Below, one piece after another: positions 44,801 through 52,127 of a stretch of DNA of 64,000 bases; the first letter of the stretch is position 1, and each line of letters begins with the position of its first letter. The translations under genes and the position numbers were made by a program. This DNA is from CAIXSC01 sp046349935 (GTDB lineage: Bacteria > Planctomycetota > Planctomycetia > Pirellulales > Pirellulaceae). Location: the NCBI GenBank assembly GCA_046349935.1, contig JAXMBK010000014.1:124001-188000 (forward strand), given 5' to 3'. The notes beneath the pieces are model-generated. The model ran no database searches and had not been told where the DNA came from. It saw only the letters and a program-made list of their open reading frames with translations.

Positions 44801-45385
44801 CTTGTGCGTCGCTTGATACTCGCGGATCGCCGCGTTGAGCTCGGGGTTCGAGCCGCCGGCCTTGAAAAGTCTCTCGCCGGCTTTGTCCAGAGTCTGTTGC
44901 AGTTCTCGCAGGTGCGTGATGCCGCCTGCGGCCGCGAACAACGTCGCGCCGACTTGACCTTTCAATTCGGCGATCTGCTCCCCGCCGGCCACCAAGCCGC
45001 CGTAGTCGATCCCAAACATCGACTCGTACGTCTCCCGCCCGACCCCCGACAACAGCCGCGTCAACTTCGATTCGTCGATCGCTTTCTCCGTGCGCGGGTC
45101 GAGCAGCGTCTTGGAGTTTCCTTTGCGCCGCAGCAGCTCCAGCCGCGACCCATCTGCCGCCCGCAAGGTCAGACCGATGCGCAGCGCCGAATTGTCATGC
45201 AGAAAAGAATCCGTCGTGCGCGCGGGAATTCCAAACAGCGCGTCGCGCAGCGCTCGCAGCGCCGAGCTTTTTCCCGCCTCGTTGGGGCCGTACACCAAGT
45301 GCAGCCCTTCGCGGCCCGAAGAAAAGTCGAGTCGCTTTTGAGTGAACGGGCCGAAGGCGAGCAGCGCGAGTTCATCGATTCTCAT
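41837..45385 (-). CDS. YhaN-type SMC-like ATPase
   Basis: A 1182-residue protein starting MRIDELALLAFGPF. Walker A is GPNEAGKS (33-40), with the family block SGREGLHLVYG and, later, DYGGLVAGG. About 850 residues of coiled coil follow. The C-terminal ATPase half has the Walker B region PLPIVVDDILIKFDD and a signature-like GMSEGTADQLYFAMRLA. It lacks a CxxC zinc hook, which separates it from SbcC/Rad50 and fits the AAA-27/YhaN group. Likely acts with the metallophosphoesterase encoded upstream in processing DNA ends or hairpins. Confidence 0.88.
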   Translation of the reverse strand: MRIDELALLAFGPFTQKRLDFSSGREGLHLVYGPNEAGKSSALRALRDALFGIPARTTDSFLHDNSALRIGLTLRAADGSRLELLRRKGNSKTLLDPRTEKAIDESKLTRLLSGVGRETYESMFGIDYGGLVAGGEQIAELKGQVGATLFAAAGGITHLRELQQTLDKAGERLFKAGGSNPELNAAIREYQATHKELKERRVASKEFDQLESAIKKSRDSLQQLDAQLHAVRAQRDRLDKLRRALPQWAKRRRLREQLAEHESTRSLRANFDREFREARQRLQLEEQIRRQAEQRRQELDAKCAQLDGPPLSASLRAERQTLANDLGSHRKAQKDLPKVRRDHDAVAAEAQLLLQRLRPGLALRDAETLRIPQELQERISQLADEYQKNRTLREELAQTLQSSQEQLAAAEHEERSLAMAADLRELQSTVRSIEKEGRLEKQLAELQTKVARGRSALERQLKQLGRWAGGLERLDEPLPSLSTISLHEARISEAEQAVREEAQQQARFEKERQALAGQLATLLATAGELPTDADLAAARGDRDRLWQAVRRAWERGAPPTAEQVAERYEHSVAAADKTVDRMRQEQQRVVTRMQLDAELARRTEDLAASAGRLAVLKDELAARQSEWSAIWTPLQIEAATPTEMREWRTGLEQIRERQHELRGMETDATELHKRIESALMRLRAQVQAAAALLPAGVGSLDGAASLEDALQVCGTLLEQQAELAKKRVKVQANREQHQKQVEENTRKLARLERTEQEWRTHWSACVQSLGFDADSPPTKVLAYAHDVRELQAKWQELYKGTSGFAIRIEGIEADAKAFSDRVQRLGQAVGIALPPGQETPVESLAQQILDALDQADRLDANLQELRDQQRKAVDACAVQDQAVSAAQIRLQSLCEEAGDATPEQLDELWQRSEQRRELLQQLEMVEEALQGLSGGRSIADWEREASAADESQLAVEIERLDRDIESLDAQRGELQKELGRLASERQKLDGGTQVVELNAKLQSHLGRIETLTIEYARTRLASYVLRKAIDRFGEQNQAPMLRRASDYFAQLTEGSFVDLKIDYNDDDEPILVGRRKTMSLAGEPVERTVRVEGMSEGTADQLYFAMRLAYLAEWQDKHEPLPIVVDDILIKFDDPRALATLRVLGEFSRRTQVIVFTHHQHLVELARAHLPDDVLHVQQLDR

Positions 45386-45566
45386 GGCGTATCTCTCATG
45401 GCGTATCTCCCAAAGCCCCGTGCTGCCCAATCCCAGGGCGGCGCGGATATCCCCCGTCGCCGCTCGCCCGTTTCATTCACGACAACGCTCGACTTTCGTG
45501 TCTTTCCGTGATGGCAAGGGAACCATGCTCACATGTTGCACGGCGATCGACTGATCGGAACGGCGT

Positions 45567-46928
45567 TCAGGCGTCCGCGTCGCCGACGTCGGCCGCCTTT
45601 CGGCCTCTCGAACCGCTCGACGCAGGAGCGCCGCCTAGAGGCGCCGAGCCGCCGCGACGCAGCTGTTCGCGAAGGTACGGCGCCAGTTCGTTGGCTCGTT
45701 CACGCAGGAACGCGGGCGAGTCGACGAGCAGCGGCTCCCCTCCTTGCTGCAACTCCTGCGGCAACTTCGTCCGCAAATCTTGGAGCTCCTTGCCCAACTC
45801 GGCCAACGCTTCGTCGCTCGACAAATACTCGGCGACCAACGATTCCACTTCCGCCAACGGCCCGTCCGACAACTCGTGCTCTCCGCCGCCTCGCCGGGGA
45901 GGATGCGTGCGAAACTTGATCTTTTCGACCCACAATTCGCCTTGACCGCGACTGCCGCCCGTCGCCGCCGCGATCCCGCGCAATTCGACTTCCCACTTCT
46001 TCGACTGGCCTGCGTAGTCGTCGTGGAACGGCGTCTCCCCGGTCACTTCCAGGCGCACCGCGTAAGACAAGTCTGCACGCTGGGCTCGGAGCGACTCCAG
46101 TTGCGTTCGAGCCGCCTCATGCAGTTCCTCCGCCGCGGCGAAGTCCGTCGCATTCAACTCCAAACGCTCCCACCGCACGACGTCCAATTCACGAAACTCC
46201 ACCTCCACGCGCACGTCGCTGGCCCGCGCATCGTCGACGCTGACCAACAGCGCTCCTTTGGCGCCCGCTTCGCGCACATGCCGGCCCTGCAAGTTTCCAG
46301 AAAAACCGATCCACGGCCGCTCGCTAAGCTGCTCGCGCTGATGAATATGCCCCAGCGCCCAGTAGTCGTACTGTTTCGCCCGTAGGTCTTCCAGCGAGCA
46401 GGGGGCGTAGTTGGCATGGCCCTCGCGGCCATCCAGGCTGGTGTGCAGCAGCCCCAGGTTGAACATGTTGGGAACCGCCGGCGGATAGTTCCGAGCCAGA
46501 TTCTCCGTGACCGCCTGCTTGGAGAAACTTTGCCCGTGGATCGCGACCGAAAGATGCTCCAGCGTCTTGGTCTCCGGCTTGCGGTAACCAAACATCGTCA
46601 CGTTGTCGGGCAACGGCACGTGATGCGTCATCTTCGTCGCCGCATCGTGATTGCCCGCGATCACGAAAACGGGAATCCGCGCGTCCCGCAGCCGCGCCAT
46701 TTGCTGCACCATCACCAAGCCCGTACGCACGTCGTCCCAATCGCCGTCGTACACGTCCCCCGCGATCACCACGAAGTCCACCTGCTCGTCGATCGCTAAG
46801 TCGACCAGATTGGACAGCGCGTGGCGCGTGGCGCTGCGCAGCAAGTCGGCCGGCGCATCGTCGTACTGGCCTAACCGCTGAAGCGGACTATCGAGATGAA
46901 TGTCGGCCGCATGGATGAACTTGAACAT
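45567..46928 (-). CDS. YhaO/SbcD-type DNA repair metallophosphoesterase
   Basis: A 453-residue protein. All calcineurin-type metal motifs are present: HAADIHLDSPL, VIAGDVYDGDWDD, VIAGNHDAATK and YWALGHIHQRE. The C-terminal region is helical with a Gly/Arg-rich end, as in YhaO proteins. Such nucleases cut DNA ends and hairpins together with an SMC-like ATPase. It precedes the YhaN-type gene by 181 nt on the same strand. Its upstream region holds an unusual G16 tract. Confidence 0.88.
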   Translation of the reverse strand: MFKFIHAADIHLDSPLQRLGQYDDAPADLLRSATRHALSNLVDLAIDEQVDFVVIAGDVYDGDWDDVRTGLVMVQQMARLRDARIPVFVIAGNHDAATKMTHHVPLPDNVTMFGYRKPETKTLEHLSVAIHGQSFSKQAVTENLARNYPPAVPNMFNLGLLHTSLDGREGHANYAPCSLEDLRAKQYDYWALGHIHQREQLSERPWIGFSGNLQGRHVREAGAKGALLVSVDDARASDVRVEVEFRELDVVRWERLELNATDFAAAEELHEAARTQLESLRAQRADLSYAVRLEVTGETPFHDDYAGQSKKWEVELRGIAAATGGSRGQGELWVEKIKFRTHPPRRGGGEHELSDGPLAEVESLVAEYLSSDEALAELGKELQDLRTKLPQELQQGGEPLLVDSPAFLRERANELAPYLREQLRRGGSAPLGGAPASSGSRGRKAADVGDADA

Positions 46929-47026
46929 GAGCCCCGCCGCTGCCTCCCAATCCGGGAATCGGATGAATGGTGGTCAAGTGTATAGGTGCGGCGGTGCGGG
47001 GGCAAGAGTGGTGCGGGGGGCGGCGC

Positions 47027-47054
47027 GTGTGTGTGTGTGGGGGGGGGGGGGGGG
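47027..47054 (+). repeat. (GT)n followed by G16 tract
   Basis: A GTGTGTGTGTGT run is directly followed by 16 consecutive G residues (47039-47054). On the coding strand of the YhaO-type gene this is a C16 tract about 110 nt upstream of its start codon. Prone to slippage; exact length may also be uncertain in the assembly. Confidence 0.9.
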
Positions 47055-47084
47055 AACTCTGTTGAATTCGGAGCGTTTGCGCTC

Positions 47085-47146
47085 GGACCCACTGTCGTTT
47101 GTTGCGGACCCACTGTCGTTTGTTGCGCAATGCTGTCGTTTGTTGC
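47085..47146 (+). repeat. Three tandem copies of a 21-nt unit
   Basis: The unit GGACCCACTGTCGTTTGTTG plus C occurs twice exactly (47085-47105, 47106-47126) and once in a diverged 20-nt form starting GCAATG (47127-47146). Non-coding. Confidence 0.85.
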
Positions 47147-47170
47147 GCAAGGACACGCGCGGATGGTGCT

Positions 47171-47197
47171 CCCTTCTCCCCGCCGCGGGGAGAAGGG
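47171..47197. repeat. GC-rich hairpin of CCTTCTCCCC type
   Basis: CCCTTCTCCCCGC and its reverse complement GCGGGGAGAAGGG flank a single C. It resembles the hairpin at 41749-41781 in its CCCTCTCCCC core. Confidence 0.7.
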
Positions 47198-47220
47198 CTG
47201 GGGATGAGGGGGGCGGCGTC

Positions 47221-47237
47221 ACAGGCTGGAAGCCTGT
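47221..47237 (-). repeat. Palindromic ACAGGCT repeat, copy 6
   Basis: On the minus strand CGTAGC then ACAGGCT-TCC-AGCCTGT, a few nt after the TAA of the cytochrome/HEAT gene. Same orientation relative to the gene end as copies 2-5, but here the gene stops just before the repeat. Confidence 0.92.
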
Positions 47238-47247
47238 GCTACGGGGG

Positions 47248-49038
47248 TTATGAGCCGCCTACGACTTCGAAGTTGGTGGAGGCGCCGTCGGGGATCGACA
47301 ATTCCACGCGCAGTTCGGGTTGTTCGCGGTCGGAGACTTCGACGCGGAAGGTGAGCGGATGACGGCCTACGGGCAGCGTCACGACGGCGTCGCGCTTCGC
47401 GTCGAGCGATTCCGAGCCGATCCAGGTTTGCACCGTTTCGGTCGACTCCAACTGCAGGCGCACCGGCCCTTCCGCCGTCACATTCACTTCGCCTTGCAGG
47501 ATGAGCACCTGCGGCGTCCGTCCCTGACGCAACTCGGCCAGCGGCAAGTAGCCGTTCACCTTGCCGTAAGCGGCCGCCCATTGCTCGGCCGGAGCGCCGA
47601 ACACAAACTGTCGCAAATTCTCCAAGTGCGGCGTTTCGGCGGTGAGCTCCGTCGGAGGGTCGCGCAGCACGCGCCATCGCTGAATGCGTTTGGCCGTTTG
47701 CACGGCGTACGGTCCCGGCTTCCCCAATTCCGAGACGAACTTGGCCAAGTCGACCAATTCGTCGTGCGTGAGGAACAGCGTCAGGCCCTGCGGCATCAGC
47801 GACCGGCCTTCCGCTTCGTCGTCGATGTCCGCGGTCGGGATCGACAACGTCTGGCCGTTCACGTCGCGCACATTGACGCGCACGTCGTCGCGGTCGATCA
47901 CGATGCCGGTCAGCACCTTGCCCGACGACAACTCAAATACGCGAGTGACAAATTGTTCTTTTACCGCCAGATTCGGGTTGAGGATCGAATTGACGACATA
48001 ATCGACGGGAGACGATCCCCCCACCGCGCTCAACTCGGGTCCGACCTGCCCTCCAGCGCGACTCACGCTGTGACACTTCATGCAGCTCAGGTCTTTTCGC
48101 CGGAACACTTGCTCGCCGCGCTCGGCATTGCCCTTGGCATTGACTTCGGCGACGATCTTGGCCACTTCTTCGGGCGTCGGCGGGGGGGCGTCGGTTACGA
48201 TGCCGGCCGTCTTACTGAGCACCTCGGAGAGCGCCGCGTCGCTATGGCCCACCGAGTACATGTACCGGAGCGCCACTTTGGCCACATCGGGCTTCGGCGG
48301 CTTCGCGGCGATCGCCTTGGCGAGCGCTTCGGCGCCTTGCTTGCGATTCAAAAAGGCGCTCACCAGTTCCGCGGGATCGTCGGACGTCGCGGCATCGGCG
48401 AGTACGTCGGCGGCTGCCTTGGCGGCCGCGTCCAGCGAGAACCCTGCCAAACCGGCGACGGCTTGCATGCGCACCGTCAACGGATACTCGCGACCCGCTA
48501 ACCTCGCGATCGTCGACTGGCTCGCCGGATCGCCGATCGCCGTCAATCCCTCCAACGCCACTCGCTGCAGCGCCGGCTTGGTCTTGGGGTTGAGCGCCAG
48601 CTTGGACAGCGCGGGTGCGATCGCCGTGTCTTGCCAGTTCGATGCCAAACGGATGGCGGCTGCTTGCAGGGCCGCATCGCGTTCGGCCGACTCGCCCACC
48701 ACCAGCGACTCGAGCGCACCCAAGTCGCCGGCGGGTTTCACCTTGCGGGTTACTGCGGCGTCGGTCAGCCACGTCATGGTTTGGCGGCGCAATTCGGGCG
48801 GCAGTCCGTCGGCCTGCACGAGCTTCTCGAACACGACGCGCAGGTCGTGTTCGTTGCCTCGTTTGCAGATCATCTCCAGGACGGTGCCCTGCCGCTCGGG
48901 AGGAAGTCGTCCGCTTTGGAACAACTTCATCAACGGCCCCACCGCGCTCACCGGTTCATCCCCGGCCGCCGGAGCGACCAAAGCGCCGGTGCAAAGCAGG
49001 ACCACGATAAGCGACCAACGACGTAGCAACCGACTCAT
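47248..49038 (-). CDS. Exported HEAT-like / c-type cytochrome protein (PVC dehydrogenase partner)
   Basis: A 596-residue protein with its own signal peptide (SLIVVLLCTGALVAPAAGD). Residues about 35-280 are HEAT-like helical repeats. A c-type haem site CMKCH (319-323) follows with GGQVGPELSAVGG and the conserved LNPNLAVKEQFVTRVFELSSGKVLTGIV, the cytochrome domain normally found at the end of PVC-type membrane-bound dehydrogenases. A C-terminal beta domain comes last. The gene starts 7 nt after the stop of the dehydrogenase gene, so the two products probably form one electron-transfer unit. Confidence 0.87.
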   Translation of the reverse strand: MSRLLRRWSLIVVLLCTGALVAPAAGDEPVSAVGPLMKLFQSGRLPPERQGTVLEMICKRGNEHDLRVVFEKLVQADGLPPELRRQTMTWLTDAAVTRKVKPAGDLGALESLVVGESAERDAALQAAAIRLASNWQDTAIAPALSKLALNPKTKPALQRVALEGLTAIGDPASQSTIARLAGREYPLTVRMQAVAGLAGFSLDAAAKAAADVLADAATSDDPAELVSAFLNRKQGAEALAKAIAAKPPKPDVAKVALRYMYSVGHSDAALSEVLSKTAGIVTDAPPPTPEEVAKIVAEVNAKGNAERGEQVFRRKDLSCMKCHSVSRAGGQVGPELSAVGGSSPVDYVVNSILNPNLAVKEQFVTRVFELSSGKVLTGIVIDRDDVRVNVRDVNGQTLSIPTADIDDEAEGRSLMPQGLTLFLTHDELVDLAKFVSELGKPGPYAVQTAKRIQRWRVLRDPPTELTAETPHLENLRQFVFGAPAEQWAAAYGKVNGYLPLAELRQGRTPQVLILQGEVNVTAEGPVRLQLESTETVQTWIGSESLDAKRDAVVTLPVGRHPLTFRVEVSDREQPELRVELSIPDGASTNFEVVGGS

Positions 49039-49045
49039 ATCAACC

Positions 49046-51799
49046 CTACTTCTTCACGGCTTTCACTCGGCGATCCAACGTCTTGTTGGTCTCGTCGAGC
49101 AAGAACTTCAGGTATTCATCCTGCGGATGCACCAGCGATTCAACGGCGATTTCCGCCGCCTTCGCAGCGTCTTCGCCATGGAAGTAGCTGAGCCCCCACA
49201 CAGCATACAAACGCACTCGAGCGTTCTCGTCGTTGATCTGCGTCTGCAGCAACTCCAGCGGATTGTTGACGCGGTCGCGCCAGTAGACCAGCACGCGGGT
49301 CGCGGCGGCGCGGGCGCGCGCGTCGGGCGAACGAAGCACTTGCTTGAGCAGCGTCTCGTCGACCACGTTGTGGTTCTGGTGGAGCCACAACGCTTCCAAC
49401 ACGTGGTGCTCGTACTCGGCGTCCGCCTTGTCGAGCCCGGCGAGCCACTTCTGGGCGGCGGCGATCACGTCTTTCGTCGAGCGGCCCGACAGTTCGATGC
49501 GGGCGCGGTGACGCACGCGATCATCCTTTTCCTTGAGCAGATCGAGCAGCTTTTCGATCGGCTGGCCGGCGACCAACGCCGGTTTCAGCAACTCGCGACC
49601 CTCGACGCGGACTCGGTACACGCGGCCGTGCAAACGGTCCCGGCTGGGATCGCGCAAGTTGTGCTGCATGTGGCCGATGATCGGGTTGTGCCAATCGGTG
49701 AAGTAGATCGAGCCGTCCGGCGCGGTTTCGACGTCGGCCGGTCGGAAGTTCGGGTCGGACGAGAACAGGATCGGCTCCTGTTCGGTCGCCGTGATGCTCG
49801 AACCCTTGTCCGCGACCTTGTAGTTCAACATCCCCTGGAAGCCGATCACGTTCAGCACCAACAGATTGCCGCGGAATTCTTCCGGGAAGTGGCTGCTGCT
49901 GAGCACTTCGACGCCCGAGCAGGGACGCGTACGCTGCTGGTAAACCTGCGGCGGACGTCCGTGCTTCTGCGGGTAATCGACGTCGCCGGAGAACAAGAGA
50001 CCGTGATAAGGCTGAGCCCCCGTGCCGTCCCACACGATGTCTTGGCCCCAGCGGTCGAAGATGTGCCCGTGCGGGTTGGCGAATCCAAACGAGACGTAGA
50101 CGTCGAACTTCTTCGAACGCGGCTCGTAACGGAACACGGCGCCGTTCGCCACGCGTCGCGCCCCACCCCACGGCGTTTCCACTTGCGAGTGGTGGAAGGT
50201 GCCTTCCTGGAAGTACATCGCTCCGCCCGGATCGAGCGCAAAGCTGTTCGCCGTGTGGTGCGTATCGGCCGTGTCGAGTCCATGGAGCACGCGTTCCTTC
50301 ACGTCATACTTGTCGTCGCCGTCGGTGTCCTTGAGGAACAGAATGTCCGGGCCTTGAGCGACCAGGACGCCGTTGTTCCAGAACTCGAACCCGGTCGGAT
50401 TGTGCAAATCGCCGGCGAACGTCTTGGCCACATCGGCTTTGCCGTCGTTGTTCGTGTCTTCGAGGATCAACAGCTTGTCGTTCATCGGTTCGGTCGGCTT
50501 CCAGTGCGGGTACGTCGGCCACGCCGCCACCCACAACCGCCCCTTCGTGTCGAACGCCATCTGCACCGGATTGATCAGCTCCGGGAAACGGCTTTCGTCC
50601 GCGAACAACTCGACCTTGAGCCCCTTGTGCACCGTCATCTTCGCCAAGGATTCGGCTTCGGCGAGGAACAAGTGCTTGCCGCCCTCCAGCGGCCCCGGCT
50701 TGTTCGAGACCACCGGAATGAATTCAGGCAACTTGCCGTCGTCCGGCTTGGCCGAACCGCCGTCGGCGATCGACCAGACCACCTTGTCGCGGTTGGCGGT
50801 GAGCACGTCGAGCACCTCGAGTTCTCGTTGGCCGACCGAGTAGTTCGACAGGCCGTCGCCGTAGCCGCCTGGACCTTCCGCAAACTTGAGGAAGGCGCGG
50901 TCGCCGTAGGTGGAATAACCGTCGGTCACTCGATAGCGATTGAACCAGTACCAGTTCTTGTCATTGACCGCGGCGCGGAGCGCTTCGAAGTTCGAACCGC
51001 CGGTCGCCGACGCGCCGCAGAGGGCTTCGGCCGCAATGTTCGCCATCGCGCGGTGGCCGTCGGCGTTGAGGTGCACGCCGTTGATCGTATGCGGCTCATT
51101 GGGATCTCCGAACGCCTGGAGCGTCGGGGTGAGCAGGTCGACGTAGGCGGCGCCGCCCGCCTTGGCCGCTTGCGCCAGCGCATCGGAGTAAGCCTTTAGG
51201 CGGGCATTCGACGCGTCGACGAACGCCTTCGACGGCAGATTCGGATCGGCGATGTACTGATGCGCGGTCGGGGAAAACAGCACGACGCGCGGCGCCGACT
51301 TGCCGTTGTACTTCTGCCCGGCGACATGCTTCAGGAACGCCTCGGCGTCGGCCTTGAACTTGGCCAGTCCCGCTTCGCCGTTCCACGACTCGTTGTACCC
51401 ATAGAAGGCGAAGATCACGTCGGCCTTCGTGTTGGTCAGTTCAAAGCGGTTCTCGCGCACCTTGCCGGCGTCGCGCGGCGAGAGCTTATTCGGCTGCGGA
51501 CACGGTCCCGACCCGGCCAACCATTCGTCTTGCGAACCGAACGACATCGAGCGCATCCGCTTGTTGCCGTCTTGCCAGCCGTTGATTTCGTCGCCGCTGT
51601 AACCCAGATTGCGGAACACCAGCTCGTGCTTCGGGAAGCGGGCATGCAGGAGCGCCTCAAGCGTTCCGTCATGCTGCATCCGCTCGGCCAACGCGTTGCC
51701 GATGATGCAGATGTGGTCCCCTTTCTTGAACTCAAACTGTTGCGCTTGCGCCGCAGCGCACAGCACGAAAACCGACAACAGTGCCCAGAAACGACTCAT
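49046..51799 (-). CDS. SGNH hydrolase fused to PVC-type membrane-bound dehydrogenase
   Basis: A 917-residue protein; the ATG at 51799 has AAGGAAG 6 nt upstream and is followed by a signal peptide (FWALLSVFVLCAAAQA). Residues about 25-260 are an SGNH/GDSL-type hydrolase (IGNALAERMQHDG, FRNLGYSGDEING, FAFYGYNESWNGE, and GVHLNADGHRAM). Residues about 360-750 are a beta-propeller of the PVC dehydrogenase family (VHKGLKVELFADESRFPELINPVQMAFD, GRLWVAAWPTYP, FFTDW-like IYFTDWHNPIIGHMQHN). HEAT-like repeats close the protein. The haem domain is in the next gene. Substrate unknown; ester removal plus oxidation of polysaccharides is a guess. Confidence 0.87.
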   Translation of the reverse strand: MSRFWALLSVFVLCAAAQAQQFEFKKGDHICIIGNALAERMQHDGTLEALLHARFPKHELVFRNLGYSGDEINGWQDGNKRMRSMSFGSQDEWLAGSGPCPQPNKLSPRDAGKVRENRFELTNTKADVIFAFYGYNESWNGEAGLAKFKADAEAFLKHVAGQKYNGKSAPRVVLFSPTAHQYIADPNLPSKAFVDASNARLKAYSDALAQAAKAGGAAYVDLLTPTLQAFGDPNEPHTINGVHLNADGHRAMANIAAEALCGASATGGSNFEALRAAVNDKNWYWFNRYRVTDGYSTYGDRAFLKFAEGPGGYGDGLSNYSVGQRELEVLDVLTANRDKVVWSIADGGSAKPDDGKLPEFIPVVSNKPGPLEGGKHLFLAEAESLAKMTVHKGLKVELFADESRFPELINPVQMAFDTKGRLWVAAWPTYPHWKPTEPMNDKLLILEDTNNDGKADVAKTFAGDLHNPTGFEFWNNGVLVAQGPDILFLKDTDGDDKYDVKERVLHGLDTADTHHTANSFALDPGGAMYFQEGTFHHSQVETPWGGARRVANGAVFRYEPRSKKFDVYVSFGFANPHGHIFDRWGQDIVWDGTGAQPYHGLLFSGDVDYPQKHGRPPQVYQQRTRPCSGVEVLSSSHFPEEFRGNLLVLNVIGFQGMLNYKVADKGSSITATEQEPILFSSDPNFRPADVETAPDGSIYFTDWHNPIIGHMQHNLRDPSRDRLHGRVYRVRVEGRELLKPALVAGQPIEKLLDLLKEKDDRVRHRARIELSGRSTKDVIAAAQKWLAGLDKADAEYEHHVLEALWLHQNHNVVDETLLKQVLRSPDARARAAATRVLVYWRDRVNNPLELLQTQINDENARVRLYAVWGLSYFHGEDAAKAAEIAVESLVHPQDEYLKFLLDETNKTLDRRVKAVKK

Positions 51800-52127
51800 G
51801 CAGCGCTTCCTTTTCCCGGTTGATGGCGAATCCGAAGGTGGGGTGCGAACGCGAGGGACCGGCGGCGTCGAGTCATGTCGGCCGCTGGCAAGGGCGTCAT
51901 TGTAACCGGAAGTAACGCGTGTGCCAGCTGTCGGATTGGTACGGCCAGGCCCAGGCGAGTCGCAGCTCGACCGACGCCGCCTCGGCGGCGTCACCCTGTT
52001 ATGGGCGGCCAAGTTTCCCCGCACAAATTGACGGCCCATCGCCGATAAGTCATCATTGAGCGTTGATGGGTCGGTCTGATATACTTCGCGACCACCCACC
52101 CCATCGATCCGACTCACGAGGGATGAC

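Larger units (their letters stand above)
46929..47247. other. Gene-free low-complexity region upstream of yhaO-type gene
   Basis: Lies between the stop of the cytochrome/HEAT gene and the start of the YhaO-type gene, both on the minus strand. It contains a GT-plus-poly-G tract, a 21-nt tandem repeat, a GC hairpin and one palindromic ACAGGCT repeat. No coding potential is supported. Confidence 0.65.

Noticed and set aside
41837..45385. Calling the SMC-like protein SbcC/Rad50
   Set aside because: No CxxC zinc hook is present in the coiled coil; N-terminal motifs fit the YhaN group better.
48080..51199. A 1039-residue plus-strand open frame
   Set aside because: It runs antisense through two well-supported genes (cytochrome/HEAT and SGNH/dehydrogenase) and has no recognisable domain.
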